Assembly (NCBI RefSeq): GCF_026627445.1 | Contig: NZ_JAPNLJ010000003.1 | Span: 1-64,000 of the forward strand | DNA: 64,000 bases | Direction: 5' to 3' | From: Streptomyces sp. H27-H1 | GTDB lineage: Bacteria; Actinomycetota; Actinomycetes; Streptomycetales; Streptomycetaceae | Shown here: in pieces, positions 52,875 to 62,454 of the stretch | How positions within the stretch are numbered: the first letter of the stretch is position 1 | Layout: each line of letters begins with the position of its first letter | Notes under the pieces: model-generated | Told to the model about the DNA's origin: nothing | Database searches by the model: none | The model's input: the letters and a program-made list of their open reading frames with translations, nothing else | Position numbers and translations under genes: made by a program

Positions 52875-53993
52875 ATGACAGACGCACTCAAGCGCCTCTC
52901 CGACGAAGGCGTCGCGATCTGGCTCGACGACCTGTCGCGCAAGCGGATCACCTCCGGCAACCTGGCCGAGCTGATCGACCGGAGCCAGGTGGTGGGCGTC
53001 ACGACCAACCCCTCCATCTTCCAGAAGGCGATCTCGTCGGGTGACGGGTACGAGCAGCAGCTCGGCGACCTCGCCGCCCGACGCGTCACGGTCGAGGAGG
53101 CCGTCCGCATGATCACGACGGCGGACGTCCGCGACGCCGCCGACATCCTGCGCGCGGTCTTCGACGCGACGGGCGGGCAGGACGGCCGGGTGTCGATCGA
53201 GGTCGACCCCCGGCTGGCCCACAACACGGACGCGACGGCTGCCGAGGCCAAGCAGCTCGCGTGGCTGGTGGACCGGCCGAACACGCTCATCAAGATCCCC
53301 GCCACCAGGGCGGGCCTTCCGGCGATCACCGAGACGATCGCGCTGGGCATCAGCGTCAACGTCACGCTGATCTTCTCCCTGGAGCGTTACCGCGCGGTCA
53401 TGGACGCCTACCTGGCGGGCCTGGAGAAGGCGAAGGGTGCCGGCCTGGACATCTCCACGATCCATTCGGTGGCGTCGTTCTTCGTGTCCCGTGTGGACAC
53501 GGAGATCGACAAGCGCCTCGACGGCATCGGCACCGACGAGGCCAAGGCCCTCAAGGGCAAGGCTGCCCTCGCCAACGCGCGGCTGGCCTACCAGGCGTAC
53601 GAAGAGACGTTCGCCGGCGAGCGCTGGGCGGCCCTGGAGAAGTCGAAGGCCAACAAGCAGCGTCCGCTGTGGGCCTCGACCGGCGTGAAGGACCCGTCGC
53701 TCAAGGACACGCTGTACGTCGACGAACTGGTGGCGCCTGGCACGGTCAACACCATGCCGGAGGCCACCTTGGAGGCGACCGCCGACCACGGTGACATCCA
53801 CGGCAACGCGGTCGCCGGCACCTATGAGCAGGCGCGCGCCGATCTCGACGCCGTAGAGAAGTTCGGCATCTCCTACGAGGAGGTCGTGGAGCTGCTGGAG
53901 AAGGAGGGCGTCGAGAAGTTCGAGGCGTCCTGGAACGAACTCCTCGCATCCACGGAGGCGGAGCTCGGGCGACTCGCCCCTCCCGAGGTGTGA
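52875..53993 (+). CDS. tal: Transaldolase
   Basis: 372 residues, ATG 52875 with AGGAGAAAG upstream, 37 bases after tkt. Actinobacterial-type transaldolase: [72 protein letters not shown] (Schiff-base Lys), [37 protein letters not shown] and [20 protein letters not shown]. Moves three-carbon units; acts with tkt to return pentose carbon to glycolysis. Confidence 0.95.
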   Translation: MTDALKRLSDEGVAIWLDDLSRKRITSGNLAELIDRSQVVGVTTNPSIFQKAISSGDGYEQQLGDLAARRVTVEEAVRMITTADVRDAADILRAVFDATGGQDGRVSIEVDPRLAHNTDATAAEAKQLAWLVDRPNTLIKIPATRAGLPAITETIALGISVNVTLIFSLERYRAVMDAYLAGLEKAKGAGLDISTIHSVASFFVSRVDTEIDKRLDGIGTDEAKALKGKAALANARLAYQAYEETFAGERWAALEKSKANKQRPLWASTGVKDPSLKDTLYVDELVAPGTVNTMPEATLEATADHGDIHGNAVAGTYEQARADLDAVEKFGISYEEVVELLEKEGVEKFEASWNELLASTEAELGRLAPPEV

Positions 53994-54126
53994 GGAGTTG
54001 AAAATGACGTTCTCGTGGGCCTGCGCATGCTCGTGTCCGAAGTCTGGTCGTGGCTCAGCTGCAAGCCGATGACGACGCGGTGAAGTGGCTCCGTGCGGCG
54101 GGGCGGGGGAGGGCCGGGCGAGGGGC

Positions 54127-55308
54127 TCACCAGGCCACGGGGAGCGTGTGGAGTCCCAGGATGACGGCGGTGTGGCGGACGCGGATGTCCTCCAGCGGGC
54201 AGGCGGCGCGAAGGCCGGGGAAGGCGCGGAGCAGTTCGGTGAGGGCCACCTGGAGTTCGAGGCGGGCCAGCGTCTGGCCGATGCACTGGTGCATTCCGTA
54301 GCCGAACGAGAGGTGACCGCGTACCTCGCGGTGGATGTCCACGCCGTCGCCGCCGGGGCCGGTGAGGAACCTGTCGTCCTGGTTGGCGCGCTTGATTCCG
54401 AGGACGACGCCCTCGCCCGCCCTCACCGTCCGTCCGCCCGGCAGGAGCACGTCGGCGAGGGCGACCCGGCCCAGGGCGGTGCGCACGATGGAGTGGTGGC
54501 GCAGGAGTTCCTCGACCGCGGGCTTCACGAGCGCGGGGTCCCGGCGCAGGGCGCTCAACTGGTCGGGGTGCTCGAAGAGCGTCAGCACGGACAGCCCGAG
54601 CATGTTCGCCGTCGTCTCGTGCCCGGCGATCAGCAGGAGCCGCGCCATCGCGACGACGTCCTCGTCCGTCATCCCGGCCGCCTCCTGCTGTTGGACGGCC
54701 GTACTGAGCAGGTCGTCCGCGGGCTCGGTGCGCCGCCTGAGGGCCAGCGTGCGGATGTAGTCACCGAGCGCGGTGAGCGCCGCGGTGGCCTCCTCGGCGG
54801 TGCCGTCGGTGCTGAGGAAGGCGCGGCTGTGCTCCTGGAACGCGCCGTGGTCCTCGTAGGGGACTCCGAGCAGTTGGCAGATCACCAGGGAGGGGAGGGG
54901 AAGGGCGAACCGGTCGACGAGGTCGACCGGTGGCCCCTCCTCCCGCATGTCCTCGATGAGCCGACGGGTCGCGTCCTCGATGCCCGGACGCATCTTCTCG
55001 ATGCGCCGCATGGTGAACGAGGGGGTCAGTACGCGCCGCACCCGGCCGTGCTGCGGTGCGTCCATCCGCAGGAACGACAACGCTCCGGGCCGCGGCGGGG
55101 CGGGGAGCAGGCAGGGGTATCCGGGGATCTGGTCGTCGGCGGAGAATCGCGGGTCGGTCAGCACCGTCCGCGCGTCGTCGTAGTCGCCTACCAGCCACAC
55201 ACGGGATCCGTCGGGCAGGTCGACCCGTCGGGACGTCGCATCGTCGGCGTCCAGGGAGATGCGCTCCAGGAGCGGTATCAAGGCGGTGGAGGTGCCGGAG
55301 TCTTCCAC
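54127..55308 (-). CDS. Cytochrome P450 (bacterial class I type)
   Basis: 393 residues from GTG 55308 behind GGAGGAAAT. Soluble P450: LSFLRMDAPQHGRVRRVLTPSF, I-helix LLLIAGHETTANMLGLSVL (with the usual Thr), ExxR in VKPAVEELLRHHS, RTALGRVALADV and heme loop HLSFGYGMHQCIGQTLARLE with the axial Cys. Probably CYP105-like in length and motif. No ferredoxin or reductase gene is adjacent, so it must borrow redox partners. Substrate unknown. Confidence 0.93.
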   Translation of the reverse strand: MEDSGTSTALIPLLERISLDADDATSRRVDLPDGSRVWLVGDYDDARTVLTDPRFSADDQIPGYPCLLPAPPRPGALSFLRMDAPQHGRVRRVLTPSFTMRRIEKMRPGIEDATRRLIEDMREEGPPVDLVDRFALPLPSLVICQLLGVPYEDHGAFQEHSRAFLSTDGTAEEATAALTALGDYIRTLALRRRTEPADDLLSTAVQQQEAAGMTDEDVVAMARLLLIAGHETTANMLGLSVLTLFEHPDQLSALRRDPALVKPAVEELLRHHSIVRTALGRVALADVLLPGGRTVRAGEGVVLGIKRANQDDRFLTGPGGDGVDIHREVRGHLSFGYGMHQCIGQTLARLELQVALTELLRAFPGLRAACPLEDIRVRHTAVILGLHTLPVAW

Positions 55309-55600
55309 ATTTCCTCCTGCTTGGAGGTACGCGGGCGCACGCGATTCGGGCGGCCCCGCGGACAGCAAAGCAGGGGAGACCTGCGGCGTGAAGCCTGCCG
55401 GAGGGGCGCATTACGGGACGTTTCCGCAGGAGCCCGTGCGCCCCTCGCCCCTCGCCCCTCGCCCCTCGCTCCGGACCAGGAGGGGCGGCCGTTGATCACG
55501 TACCGGCGGGCGCCGGCGCTGGGGCCCCTCGCCGGGGCCGGCGCCCGCCGCCCCGGAGGGCCGGGGCGGCGGAGCGGAGCGAACCGGATCGCGGCGGTTC
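55309..55600. other. Intergenic stretch with a 7-base tandem repeat
   Basis: No gene. CCCCTCG is repeated four times at 55441-55468, followed by several strong GC hairpins (for example GCCCCTCGCCGGGGC, 55526-55540). Divergent promoters are not expected since both neighbours read on the minus strand; the hairpins may terminate the PPOX transcript. Confidence 0.4.
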
Positions 55601-56008
55601 TCAGAGGGAGCCGACGACCTTGCGCGGGGTGATGCGGACGACGACGCGTTCGCTGTCTCCCGCGGACGAGGGGTTGAAGTCGGCGTAGTCCTTGCCGGTG
55701 TACTTGCGGGAGAGGTCGTTGATCAGCTCCTGCCCGCCCTCCGTGGTGAGCTCCGCAGTGCCGCGCACCTCGGCGTAGGTGTAGGGGGCGTTGTGCGGGT
55801 TGATGAGCACCGTGACGCGCGGATCGCGGCGCAGGTTCTTCTCCTTGCGGCGCCCGACGGTGGTGGAGAACAGCAGGTCGTCGCCGTCGCGACCGAGCCA
55901 CGTGACGGACACCTGGGGGCTGCCGTCGGGCTGGATCGTCGCGACGGAGGCGAAGACCGGGGTGTCGTCGATGAGCTTTCTGAGGTCGTCGGAGAGCGCA
56001 GTCGGCAC
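55601..56008 (-). CDS. PPOX-class F420/flavin-dependent oxidoreductase
   Basis: 135 residues from GTG 56008 with AGGAAAGGAACC ahead. Split-barrel fold: LIDDTPVFASVATIQPDGSPQVSVTWLG, LLFSTTVGRRKEKNLRRDPRVTVLINPHNAPYTYAEVRGTAEL and ending VVVRITPRKV. The GRRKEKNLRRDPRV segment is the conserved cofactor-binding part. Members reduce small molecules with F420H2 or flavin. Lies after the NADH dehydrogenase gene on the same strand, 103 bases on. Confidence 0.88.
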   Translation of the reverse strand: MPTALSDDLRKLIDDTPVFASVATIQPDGSPQVSVTWLGRDGDDLLFSTTVGRRKEKNLRRDPRVTVLINPHNAPYTYAEVRGTAELTTEGGQELINDLSRKYTGKDYADFNPSSAGDSERVVVRITPRKVVGSL

Positions 56009-56111
56009 GTCGGGTTCCTTTCCTGGGGGTGCCGCTCCCCTCGGGCGAGCGGCGCGGACAACTCTGGTGGGTCGTTGCACTCGGGGCGAACGGGGCGCCG
56101 CCCCGCTCCGG

Positions 56112-57476
56112 TCAGCCGGCGGTACGCAGACTCCGCGTGTGCTCCCGGACCTGCGCCGGCGTCAGGTACATGTCGATGTCCTCGAACTCCCGCAGCGCGG
56201 GCGGCTTCGCGGACTGGAAACCGGTACGGACGAAGTCGTCCCCGGCCACCGCGTTCAGCAGCCAGTTGGTCATCACCCGGGTCTTGGCCACGTTCGTGCG
56301 CAGCGCCGACCAGTGGTATCCCCGGGCCACCGCCTGGGCCGGGAGCCCGCGCAGCGGGATGCCCAGCGGCTTGGACACGGCGTCGGTGCCACCGAGGTCG
56401 ACGACCAGGCCGAGGTCCTTGTGCACGTACGACCGCAGCGACTGCCCGCGCAGCGAGGCGATCACGTTGTCGGCCAGGACGCGCCCCTGACGCAACGCGT
56501 GCTGCGCGGTCGGCGGGCAGATGGCCCCGGTCCCGCCCTTGGCCAGGTCCGGGACGGCGGCGGCGTCGCCCAGGGCGAACACGCCCTGCGCCTGCGCCAC
56601 CGTCATCTGCGGAGTCACCACCAGCCGCCCCCGCTCGGTCTCCGCGTCCATCGTCCCGATCAGCGGACTCGCCGCGACACCGGCCGTCCAGATCAGGGTC
56701 CGGGTCGCCAGGGTCCGCCCGTCGGTCAGCGTCACCTCCTGCGGCCCCGCCTTGGCGACGCTGACCCCCAGCGACACCTGGATACCGCGGCGCTGCAAAA
56801 TCTCCAGCGCCGCGCGGCCCAGGGAGTCGCCCAGCTCGGGCATCAGCTTGGGCGCCATGTCCAGGAGATGCCAGCTGATCTGCCGGGCGTCCAGCCTCGG
56901 GTACCGCTTCACCGCATGGTGCGTCAGCCGCTGGAGGCACGCGGCGGTCTCGGTGCCCGCGTATCCGCCGCCGACCACGACGAAGCACAGCCGGGCCGCC
57001 CGCTCGGCATCGTCCTGGCTGGCGTCCGCGAGGTCGAGCTGGGCGATGACGTGGTCCCGCAGGTACGCGGCCTCGGCGAGAGTCTTCATGCCCCGCGCGT
57101 GCTCCAGGAGCCCCGGGATGTCGAAGGTGCGGGTGACGCTGCCGGGCGCCAGCACGAGGTGGTCGTAGGCCTGGTCGATCACCTCGCCGGTGATCTTGCG
57201 GACGATGACGACCTTGGCCTTGGTGTCGACGCCGATCGCCGTTCCTGGAACGATGCGCGTACGGTGCCGGCTGCTGCGGCGCAGGGACACGGCGATGGAC
57301 TGCGGGGTCAGGACGCCGGAGGCCACCTGGGGGAGGAGGGGCAGGTACAACTGGTAGGAGTTCGGAGTGACCACGCAGATGTCGGCCTCGCCGGGGGACA
57401 GGCTGCGTTCCAGGCGGCGTACGCATTCCACGCCTGCGAAGCCCGCGCCCACCACGAGGATCCTCGGTCGCGTCAC
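56112..57476 (-). CDS. Type II NADH dehydrogenase (NDH-2)
   Basis: 454 residues from GTG 57476 with AAAGGAC upstream. Two dinucleotide-binding motifs: RILVVGAGFAGVECVRRLE (FAD) and ARLCFVVVGGGYAGTETAA (NADH). Further family motifs: NSYQLYLPLLPQVASGVLTP, DHLVLAPGSVTRTFDIPG, LIWTAGVAASPL, GVFALGDAAAVPD and PPTAQHALRQGRVLADN. It oxidises NADH and reduces quinone at the inner membrane without pumping protons. The C-terminal 30 residues form the usual membrane-associating amphipathic end. Confidence 0.92.
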   Translation of the reverse strand: MTRPRILVVGAGFAGVECVRRLERSLSPGEADICVVTPNSYQLYLPLLPQVASGVLTPQSIAVSLRRSSRHRTRIVPGTAIGVDTKAKVVIVRKITGEVIDQAYDHLVLAPGSVTRTFDIPGLLEHARGMKTLAEAAYLRDHVIAQLDLADASQDDAERAARLCFVVVGGGYAGTETAACLQRLTHHAVKRYPRLDARQISWHLLDMAPKLMPELGDSLGRAALEILQRRGIQVSLGVSVAKAGPQEVTLTDGRTLATRTLIWTAGVAASPLIGTMDAETERGRLVVTPQMTVAQAQGVFALGDAAAVPDLAKGGTGAICPPTAQHALRQGRVLADNVIASLRGQSLRSYVHKDLGLVVDLGGTDAVSKPLGIPLRGLPAQAVARGYHWSALRTNVAKTRVMTNWLLNAVAGDDFVRTGFQSAKPPALREFEDIDMYLTPAQVREHTRSLRTAG

Positions 57477-57672
57477 GGTTTCGTCCTTTCTGAGGTCCAC
57501 CAGGTCCTGTGCACGCCTGCCCAGTCCGCGGCGGTGTGCACCTGCGGGGCCCTGGAGGAGTCGCCGGGGAACCACCCGCGCACCATATGTGGGAAATCGG
57601 GCGCAACGGGGAAGGCGAAACGGGAACGACAGCCAAGCCAGCCGCACGGCGGCAGACGGGTAGGTAATCTCC

Positions 57673-58461
57673 GTGCTCATCGACCTCACCGGAAAGACGG
57701 CACTGGTCACCGGATCGACCCAGGGCATCGGCGCGGCCATCGCCTCGGGCCTGGCCGCCGCAGGCGCCCGGGTGGCCGTCAACGGCCGCCGCAGGGAATC
57801 CGTCGACGAGGCCGTGAAGCGGCTGGGCGAGGCCGGCGGCGAGCTGTTCGCCGCACCCGGCGACATCTCCACCGACGAGGGCGCCGCGGCCGTCTTCCGG
57901 GCCGTCCCGCACGCCGACATCCTGATCAACAGCCTCGGCGTCTTCGGCCCGCGGCCGGCCCTGGAGATCGACGACGACGAGTGGCGCCGCTTCTTCGAGA
58001 TGAACGTGCTCACCGCCATCCGGATGACGCGGCACTACCTGCCGGGGATGGTCGAGCGCTTCTGGGGCCGGATCCTGAACATCGCGAGCGATTCGGCGGT
58101 GGTCATCCCGGCCGAGATGATCCACTACGGCATGTCCAAGACGGCGCTGCTCGCGGTGGCCCGGGGATTCGCGAAGGAAGCCGCCGGAACGGGCGTGACC
58201 GTCAACTCCGTCATCGCCGGCCCCACGCACACGGGCGGGGTGGAGGACTTCGTGTACGAGCTGGTCGACCGGAACCTCCCCTGGGAGGAGGCGCAGCGCG
58301 AGTTCATGCGCCTGCACCGTCCGCAGTCGCTGCTGCGCCGGCTGATCGAGCCGGAGGAGATCGCGAACATGGTCGTCTACCTCAGCTCCCCCTTCGCCTC
58401 GGCGACCACGGGCGGAGCGCTCCGCGCGGACGGCGGCTACGTGGACTCGATCCTGCCGTAG
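57673..58461 (+). CDS. Short-chain dehydrogenase/reductase
   Basis: 262 residues from GTG 57673. Classical SDR: TALVTGSTQGIGAAIASGLA (NADP-type TGxxxGIG), GDIS, DILINSLGVFG (NNAG equivalent, here NSLG), LNIASDSAVVIPAEMIHYGMSKTALLAVARGFAKE (Ser and Tyr-x-x-x-Lys), NSVIAGPTHTGG, and C-terminal ATTGGALRADGGYVDSILP. Substrate unknown. Divergent from the NADH dehydrogenase. Confidence 0.92.
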   Translation: MLIDLTGKTALVTGSTQGIGAAIASGLAAAGARVAVNGRRRESVDEAVKRLGEAGGELFAAPGDISTDEGAAAVFRAVPHADILINSLGVFGPRPALEIDDDEWRRFFEMNVLTAIRMTRHYLPGMVERFWGRILNIASDSAVVIPAEMIHYGMSKTALLAVARGFAKEAAGTGVTVNSVIAGPTHTGGVEDFVYELVDRNLPWEEAQREFMRLHRPQSLLRRLIEPEEIANMVVYLSSPFASATTGGALRADGGYVDSILP

Positions 58462-58873
58462 GCCGTCTCTCTCCAGCCAGGTGTGCGGCAGTGCGCCGAG
58501 CGGCCTGCCCGAGATCCGCAGAGGTCGAACCGGCCGATCGCGAGAGTGGCAAGGTGGCCGGCCCGCGGCTGGAGCTCCGCGGTGCCGTCGGCGATCGCCC
58601 CGGCCACCCGGGCGACGTCAGCGGGGTGGTACGTGCGCCACTTCGTCTCACCCCAAGTGGAGCGCGATGCATGGAGGTTGTTGCGGACTCCATTGGCATT
58701 CGCGGTGGCGTACAGGCAGGTCGCCCGGATGGTCGGCCAGGCTCGGGCCAGCTGCCTCTCGGCCAACCAGGCGACGTGCTCCGGTTCGGCTGCTGTCACG
58801 GGCGCACCTGCTCCCGGCTCGCAAGCAGTCTCTCCCCGCTCCGGCCGGATAGGCAACACCCTCTTCTCATCAC
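58462..58873. other. Gene-poor stretch with possible minus-strand remnant
   Basis: A minus-strand frame (start about 58859) reads VAWLAERQLARAWPTIRATC, TKWRTYHPADVARVAGAIADGTAELQPRAGHL and overlaps the SDR end by 25 bases. The central part looks protein-like but has no ribosome site or family match, and it could be a decayed gene. No other feature is seen. Confidence 0.3.
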
Positions 58874-60952
58874 CTACTGGCGGACGCTCTCAGTGGTGGC
58901 GCGTTTCCACGGCCCCGCGGCCGAGTTCACCTCGGACGCCTTGGCCCAGTACAGCTTGCCGTCCAAGCCCAGAGCGACGAGTACACCGCCGGCTCCGGCC
59001 GGGGCGCCCGCGATGAGCAGTTCGGCGGTGGCCCACCGGGTCCGGCCGCTGCCGACCGAGGCAGTGCCGAGCGAGCCGTTGGGGCCGCGGCCGGCGATGG
59101 CCTGACCGCAGAGGCCGACGGCGCCGTAGCCGCCGACTCCGCCCAGGTCGACGACGACCGGACGCGCGGAGCCGTCGAGCACGGCCGTCTGCACGGCGCC
59201 GGAATCGGGCTTGCGGAAGAACACCCGGATCCCGTCACCGTCGGCGCATACGGACAGCCCGGCGACCGTGCTCGCGGGCAACCCGCTAGGTGTGGGCCGC
59301 TTCGGCATGGCGGCTCCCGGCTTCGGCTGTGCCCAGGTCAGCACGGACTCCGGAGTGGCGACGACGACGTGGACACATCCGCTGCTGTCGGTCGTGGCGA
59401 CCGGGTCGCCGTGCAGGCCGCTGCCGTCCAAGTCGATCCAGTCCGACCACTGCCCGGAGAGGGTCTGCTCGATCGCGTACAGCCTGAGATCTCCGCCGCG
59501 TACGAACACGGTGAGCTGCCCCGAGCCGTCCACGGCGGGCGCAGGGGCCGACAGGTCGGACAGGGAGGTGGTGCCGCTGCGCGTCGGCGTACCGAGTGAC
59601 CGGAACGGACCGAACTCGCCTCCGGGCCGTTGCTGTACGGCTGTCACGACGTCACGGCGGTACTCGGCGCCCTTGCCGAGGTGGGTGCGGATGCCGAACA
59701 CCGCGATGCGTCCGTCGCGTAGCAGCGCCGAGGTGACTCCGGTGTCGAGCGGCCCGTCCGCCGCCACCAACTTCGGCCCGCTCCAAAAGCCCTCCTCGCC
59801 GCGCGTCTTGTGCCAGACGGCAAGTTTCTGGTCGAGCACGCCCATGGCCCACAGGCTGCCGTCCTTGCCCATCTGCAGCCAACTCGTGGAGTTGGCGCGG
59901 GAGTACCGGATGGACTGGGCCCAGTTGTTGCCGTAGGGGCGATCGGACACCTTGCGGTCTCCGCAGCCGGCCGGGCTGTTGCAGTAGTTGTCGTTCGGGT
60001 CCATCCACGCGTAGGTCTTCACCGTGTCCGCCTTCGCGTCCGCGACGGCCTTGTCGAGAGCGTGCGGCAGATAACTGGTGTTGTAGCCGAGGTAGGTCTG
60101 GACGGTGAAGCTCGGGCGGTCCGTAGCTACGGCGTACTTCCGCAGCGCGGCCTGGGCGAAGCGCGCGCTGAAGACGTGGTCCTGATGGTCGACGATCTGG
60201 TGCTTCGCGCCCTCTCGGGCCGGGCTGGGGTCCAGGGTGCGCACGTGAGTGGGGCGAAACTGCCGCATGAGCGTCACGAGTGCCGCGACGAGCTGGTCCT
60301 TCGTATAACTGACCGGTTTGGCGGGCGTGTTGGAGGTGAGGATCGGCTCCAAGGCGGTGGTCTCGCCGTTCCACAGACCGCGCAAGCTGTGCGGCACGTT
60401 CTTGTACATCTCGCGGGCCTCGCGCATCTGCATCCAGACCAGGCTGATCTGAGGCTGTGCCCGGAGGGTGTCCAACTCGGCAGTGCCGCCGTCGCCGGTG
60501 GATATGGAGGTGCGGATCCAGGGGCTGGTCTTGTCACCGGTCGCCATCTGGGCGTACGCCGCGCGTATGCCGTTCTGCCGGGCCTCGGCGTACCGCGCCC
60601 GGTTGGTGGGCGGCATGGGGTGGCCCGGTGTCTCGTGCCCGGGAGCGTTCACACCGTCGGCCTCCCCGGACGTCACGTACACGGACACCATGGGCCGGCC
60701 GGAGCGTATCGAGTGGTCCGTGTCCGGGTTCATGAAGAACAGGTCGTCGTCCGGGTGCGCGACGATCTGCATCACGGACTCGCGGCTCTCGGCGTGCGTG
60801 GTCGGTCCGTCGGAGCCGTCCTTGCCGCCTTCCCCGCCCGCATCACCCGATCTGGAAGCGAACACCCTGCCGCCGATCATCGCCACGGCGGCTGCGGACC
60901 CGATCAGGAAGGTCCTGCGCGATGGCGCGGGACGTTGATGCCTGGCCCCCAT
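58874..60952 (-). CDS. Tat-exported PIG-L deacetylase with C-terminal propeller-like domain
   Basis: 692 residues, ATG 60952. Twin-arginine signal SRRTFLIGSAAAVAMIGG. PIG-L (GlcNAc deacetylase) domain, residues 55-290: VMQIVAHPDDDLFFMNP (zinc-binding AHPDD), SVYVTSGEADG, TALEPILTSN and HQIVDHQDHVFSARFAQAAL (HxxH-like). From about 330 to the end, repeated units such as GSLWAMGVLDQKLAVWH, GQLTVFVRGGDLRLYAI and ADGDGIRVFFRKPDSGAVQT suggest a PLL-type beta-propeller that may bind sugars. Probably a cell-wall or polysaccharide N-deacetylase. Confidence 0.88.
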   Translation of the reverse strand: MGARHQRPAPSRRTFLIGSAAAVAMIGGRVFASRSGDAGGEGGKDGSDGPTTHAESRESVMQIVAHPDDDLFFMNPDTDHSIRSGRPMVSVYVTSGEADGVNAPGHETPGHPMPPTNRARYAEARQNGIRAAYAQMATGDKTSPWIRTSISTGDGGTAELDTLRAQPQISLVWMQMREAREMYKNVPHSLRGLWNGETTALEPILTSNTPAKPVSYTKDQLVAALVTLMRQFRPTHVRTLDPSPAREGAKHQIVDHQDHVFSARFAQAALRKYAVATDRPSFTVQTYLGYNTSYLPHALDKAVADAKADTVKTYAWMDPNDNYCNSPAGCGDRKVSDRPYGNNWAQSIRYSRANSTSWLQMGKDGSLWAMGVLDQKLAVWHKTRGEEGFWSGPKLVAADGPLDTGVTSALLRDGRIAVFGIRTHLGKGAEYRRDVVTAVQQRPGGEFGPFRSLGTPTRSGTTSLSDLSAPAPAVDGSGQLTVFVRGGDLRLYAIEQTLSGQWSDWIDLDGSGLHGDPVATTDSSGCVHVVVATPESVLTWAQPKPGAAMPKRPTPSGLPASTVAGLSVCADGDGIRVFFRKPDSGAVQTAVLDGSARPVVVDLGGVGGYGAVGLCGQAIAGRGPNGSLGTASVGSGRTRWATAELLIAGAPAGAGGVLVALGLDGKLYWAKASEVNSAAGPWKRATTESVRQ

Positions 60953-61722
60953 GTACGTGCCCTTTCACTGCGGCAGCCCGAGGCGGCGTCGAACCGCAGC
61001 AACGAGCCGAGCCCGGTCGCCAATGCTCGACCAGGGGCCGGATGCTTTTGGAGTCCGCCCCATTATGCGGGTGTTTAATACCTATCCGGCCGGATGCTAC
61101 CGAGGAGGGAGTTTCTGCCCAGGGGGCCCGGACACCCTTTGTTTGGGGGGTGTTGGGCTCGTCAATGGCGTGATCGGCGGCCTCGGGCGTAAGCGCGTGT
61201 GGTGCGTGCCATAGGGCAATTCGTCCCAATGGCTGAGGCGGACAGCCTCCAGCGCGGTCTTGGCGATGTGTCCGGCGCTGTCGTGGATGGGGGTGACGGC
61301 GGCTTGTCGGCGCTGGCGGCCGGGGGGCTTAGGTCCTTCGAGGTCGTGACTTTCGGCTTGTTGGATGCCGTCGGCGCAGTGATGGGGTCGTATCCATGGC
61401 CTGCCGATCCGTCCACTTCTTCAGCCAGGTATTAATTCCTCATTTTCGGGACTATTGGGAGGGAAGGCCGCCCTGTTTGAGGAGTTCCGTGGATCAGCCA
61501 GAACCGGACCGACACGGCGGTCGTGAACGCGGGAGGGGCGGCCGCGGAATTGCAGGGGGCCCCACCCCGGCCCCCTGACAGGGAGTGAGGACGCGGCTCT
61601 GGAGTTGCCCTTCTCTTCGACCGTCGGCGAGGCAGGCGGACGACCTCGCCGGGGCGTGTTCGCGCCCTGCCTATGATCGGAGGGCGAAGGGCACAGGCGG
61701 GACGAGAGCTGAGGACGCGGAC
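60953..61722. other. Gene-poor stretch between PIG-L and lipoprotein genes
   Basis: 770 bases without a supported gene. An AT-richer region at 61060-61085 (GTGTTTAATACCTATCCGG) may hold the PIG-L promoter. On the minus strand a stop-free run near 61280-61160 reads SAGHIAKTALEAVRLSHWDE, protein-like but without start or match; possibly remnant. The lipoprotein start has a modest GAGGACG site. Confidence 0.35.
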
Positions 61723-62361
61723 GTGACACACCGTCGCTACGGTTTGATGATTGCGGCCGTGACAGCTGCGGCCGTGCTGGCCGGTTGTCAGAGCGGCGGT
61801 GCGACACCGCTGAGTCTGAGCGGGCTTACCGAGACCGCGGACTCCATGGACCCCAAGGGGGCGGACGCCTGCCCGCTCTCCTACGACATTGCCAAGGCGG
61901 CGAAGGCCGCCGGTCTGGAGGGCGAGGCCCGGCCGGGGCACGCGGACGGCGGTGACGAGCCGGTCGCTAGCGCCGAAGGCGGGAAGCGGGCCCGGCCCGA
62001 GGAGGCGCTGGCGCAGAATCCCGGGGCCCTGGTGAGTTGCGATTTCCTCATCGGCCGGGAGGACGTCGTGGTGCACACCGCTGCGACGCGAGACCGGCAG
62101 GCGATCAACCCCCTCGCCCCGGTGATCCAGCAGCGGGCGGGGATGGACCTCGAAGCCCTGACCGCCTACCTGAAGCAGGCCGGAGATGCCGCAGCCGGCA
62201 AGCCGGTCGTCGCCGCGAGCGGGAACCTCGCCGCCGTGCGGCTGAAGCTCGACGGTGAGGGCGACGCTTTCCTGGTCGTCGCGGTCGGGGACAGCCCCGG
62301 TGCGCAGGACAGCGGGCGCGTCAGCGCCCTGGCGAAGGCGCTCGCCGGCCAGGTGCAGTAA
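61723..62361 (+). CDS. Secreted lipoprotein of unknown function
   Basis: 212 residues from GTG 61723. Lipoprotein signal (MTHRRYGLMIAAVTAAAVLAGC), lipobox LAGC with Cys22 as anchor. The mature part has an acidic, Ala/Gly-rich insertion (about 70-85: GHADGGDEPVASAEGGKRAR) between two more ordered halves (ADACPLSYDIAKAAKAAGLE and LVSCDFLIGREDVVVHTAATRD); the two cysteines Cys48 and Cys102 could pair. It ends RVSALAKALAGQVQ. Streptomyces have many such orphan lipoproteins. Confidence 0.75.
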   Translation: MTHRRYGLMIAAVTAAAVLAGCQSGGATPLSLSGLTETADSMDPKGADACPLSYDIAKAAKAAGLEGEARPGHADGGDEPVASAEGGKRARPEEALAQNPGALVSCDFLIGREDVVVHTAATRDRQAINPLAPVIQQRAGMDLEALTAYLKQAGDAAAGKPVVAASGNLAAVRLKLDGEGDAFLVVAVGDSPGAQDSGRVSALAKALAGQVQ

Positions 62362-62454
62362 CCGGCCGGGTGCACGGGGCCGCCGAGGCCTGATACCCGG
62401 ACGGCCGGCCCGGAGGAAACCCGAGCCGGCCTCGGTGTGCGGCGTGCGGACGGG
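62362..62454. terminator. Possible bidirectional terminator between convergent genes
   Basis: The 93 bases between the lipoprotein and the glycosidase are GC-rich with partly complementary blocks (CCGGACGGCCGG and GAGCCGGCCTCGG). They could form a terminator for both converging genes; no single perfect stem is evident. Confidence 0.3.

Noticed and set aside
54127..55308. P450 considered as the core of a biosynthetic gene cluster
   Set aside because: Neighbours are a PPOX protein, NADH dehydrogenase and pentose-phosphate genes; no biosynthetic backbone enzyme or ferredoxin is present.
55441..55468. Four CCCCTCG repeats, considered as a CRISPR or integration site
   Set aside because: Seven-base units without spacers are not CRISPR; a simple tandem repeat in an intergenic region.
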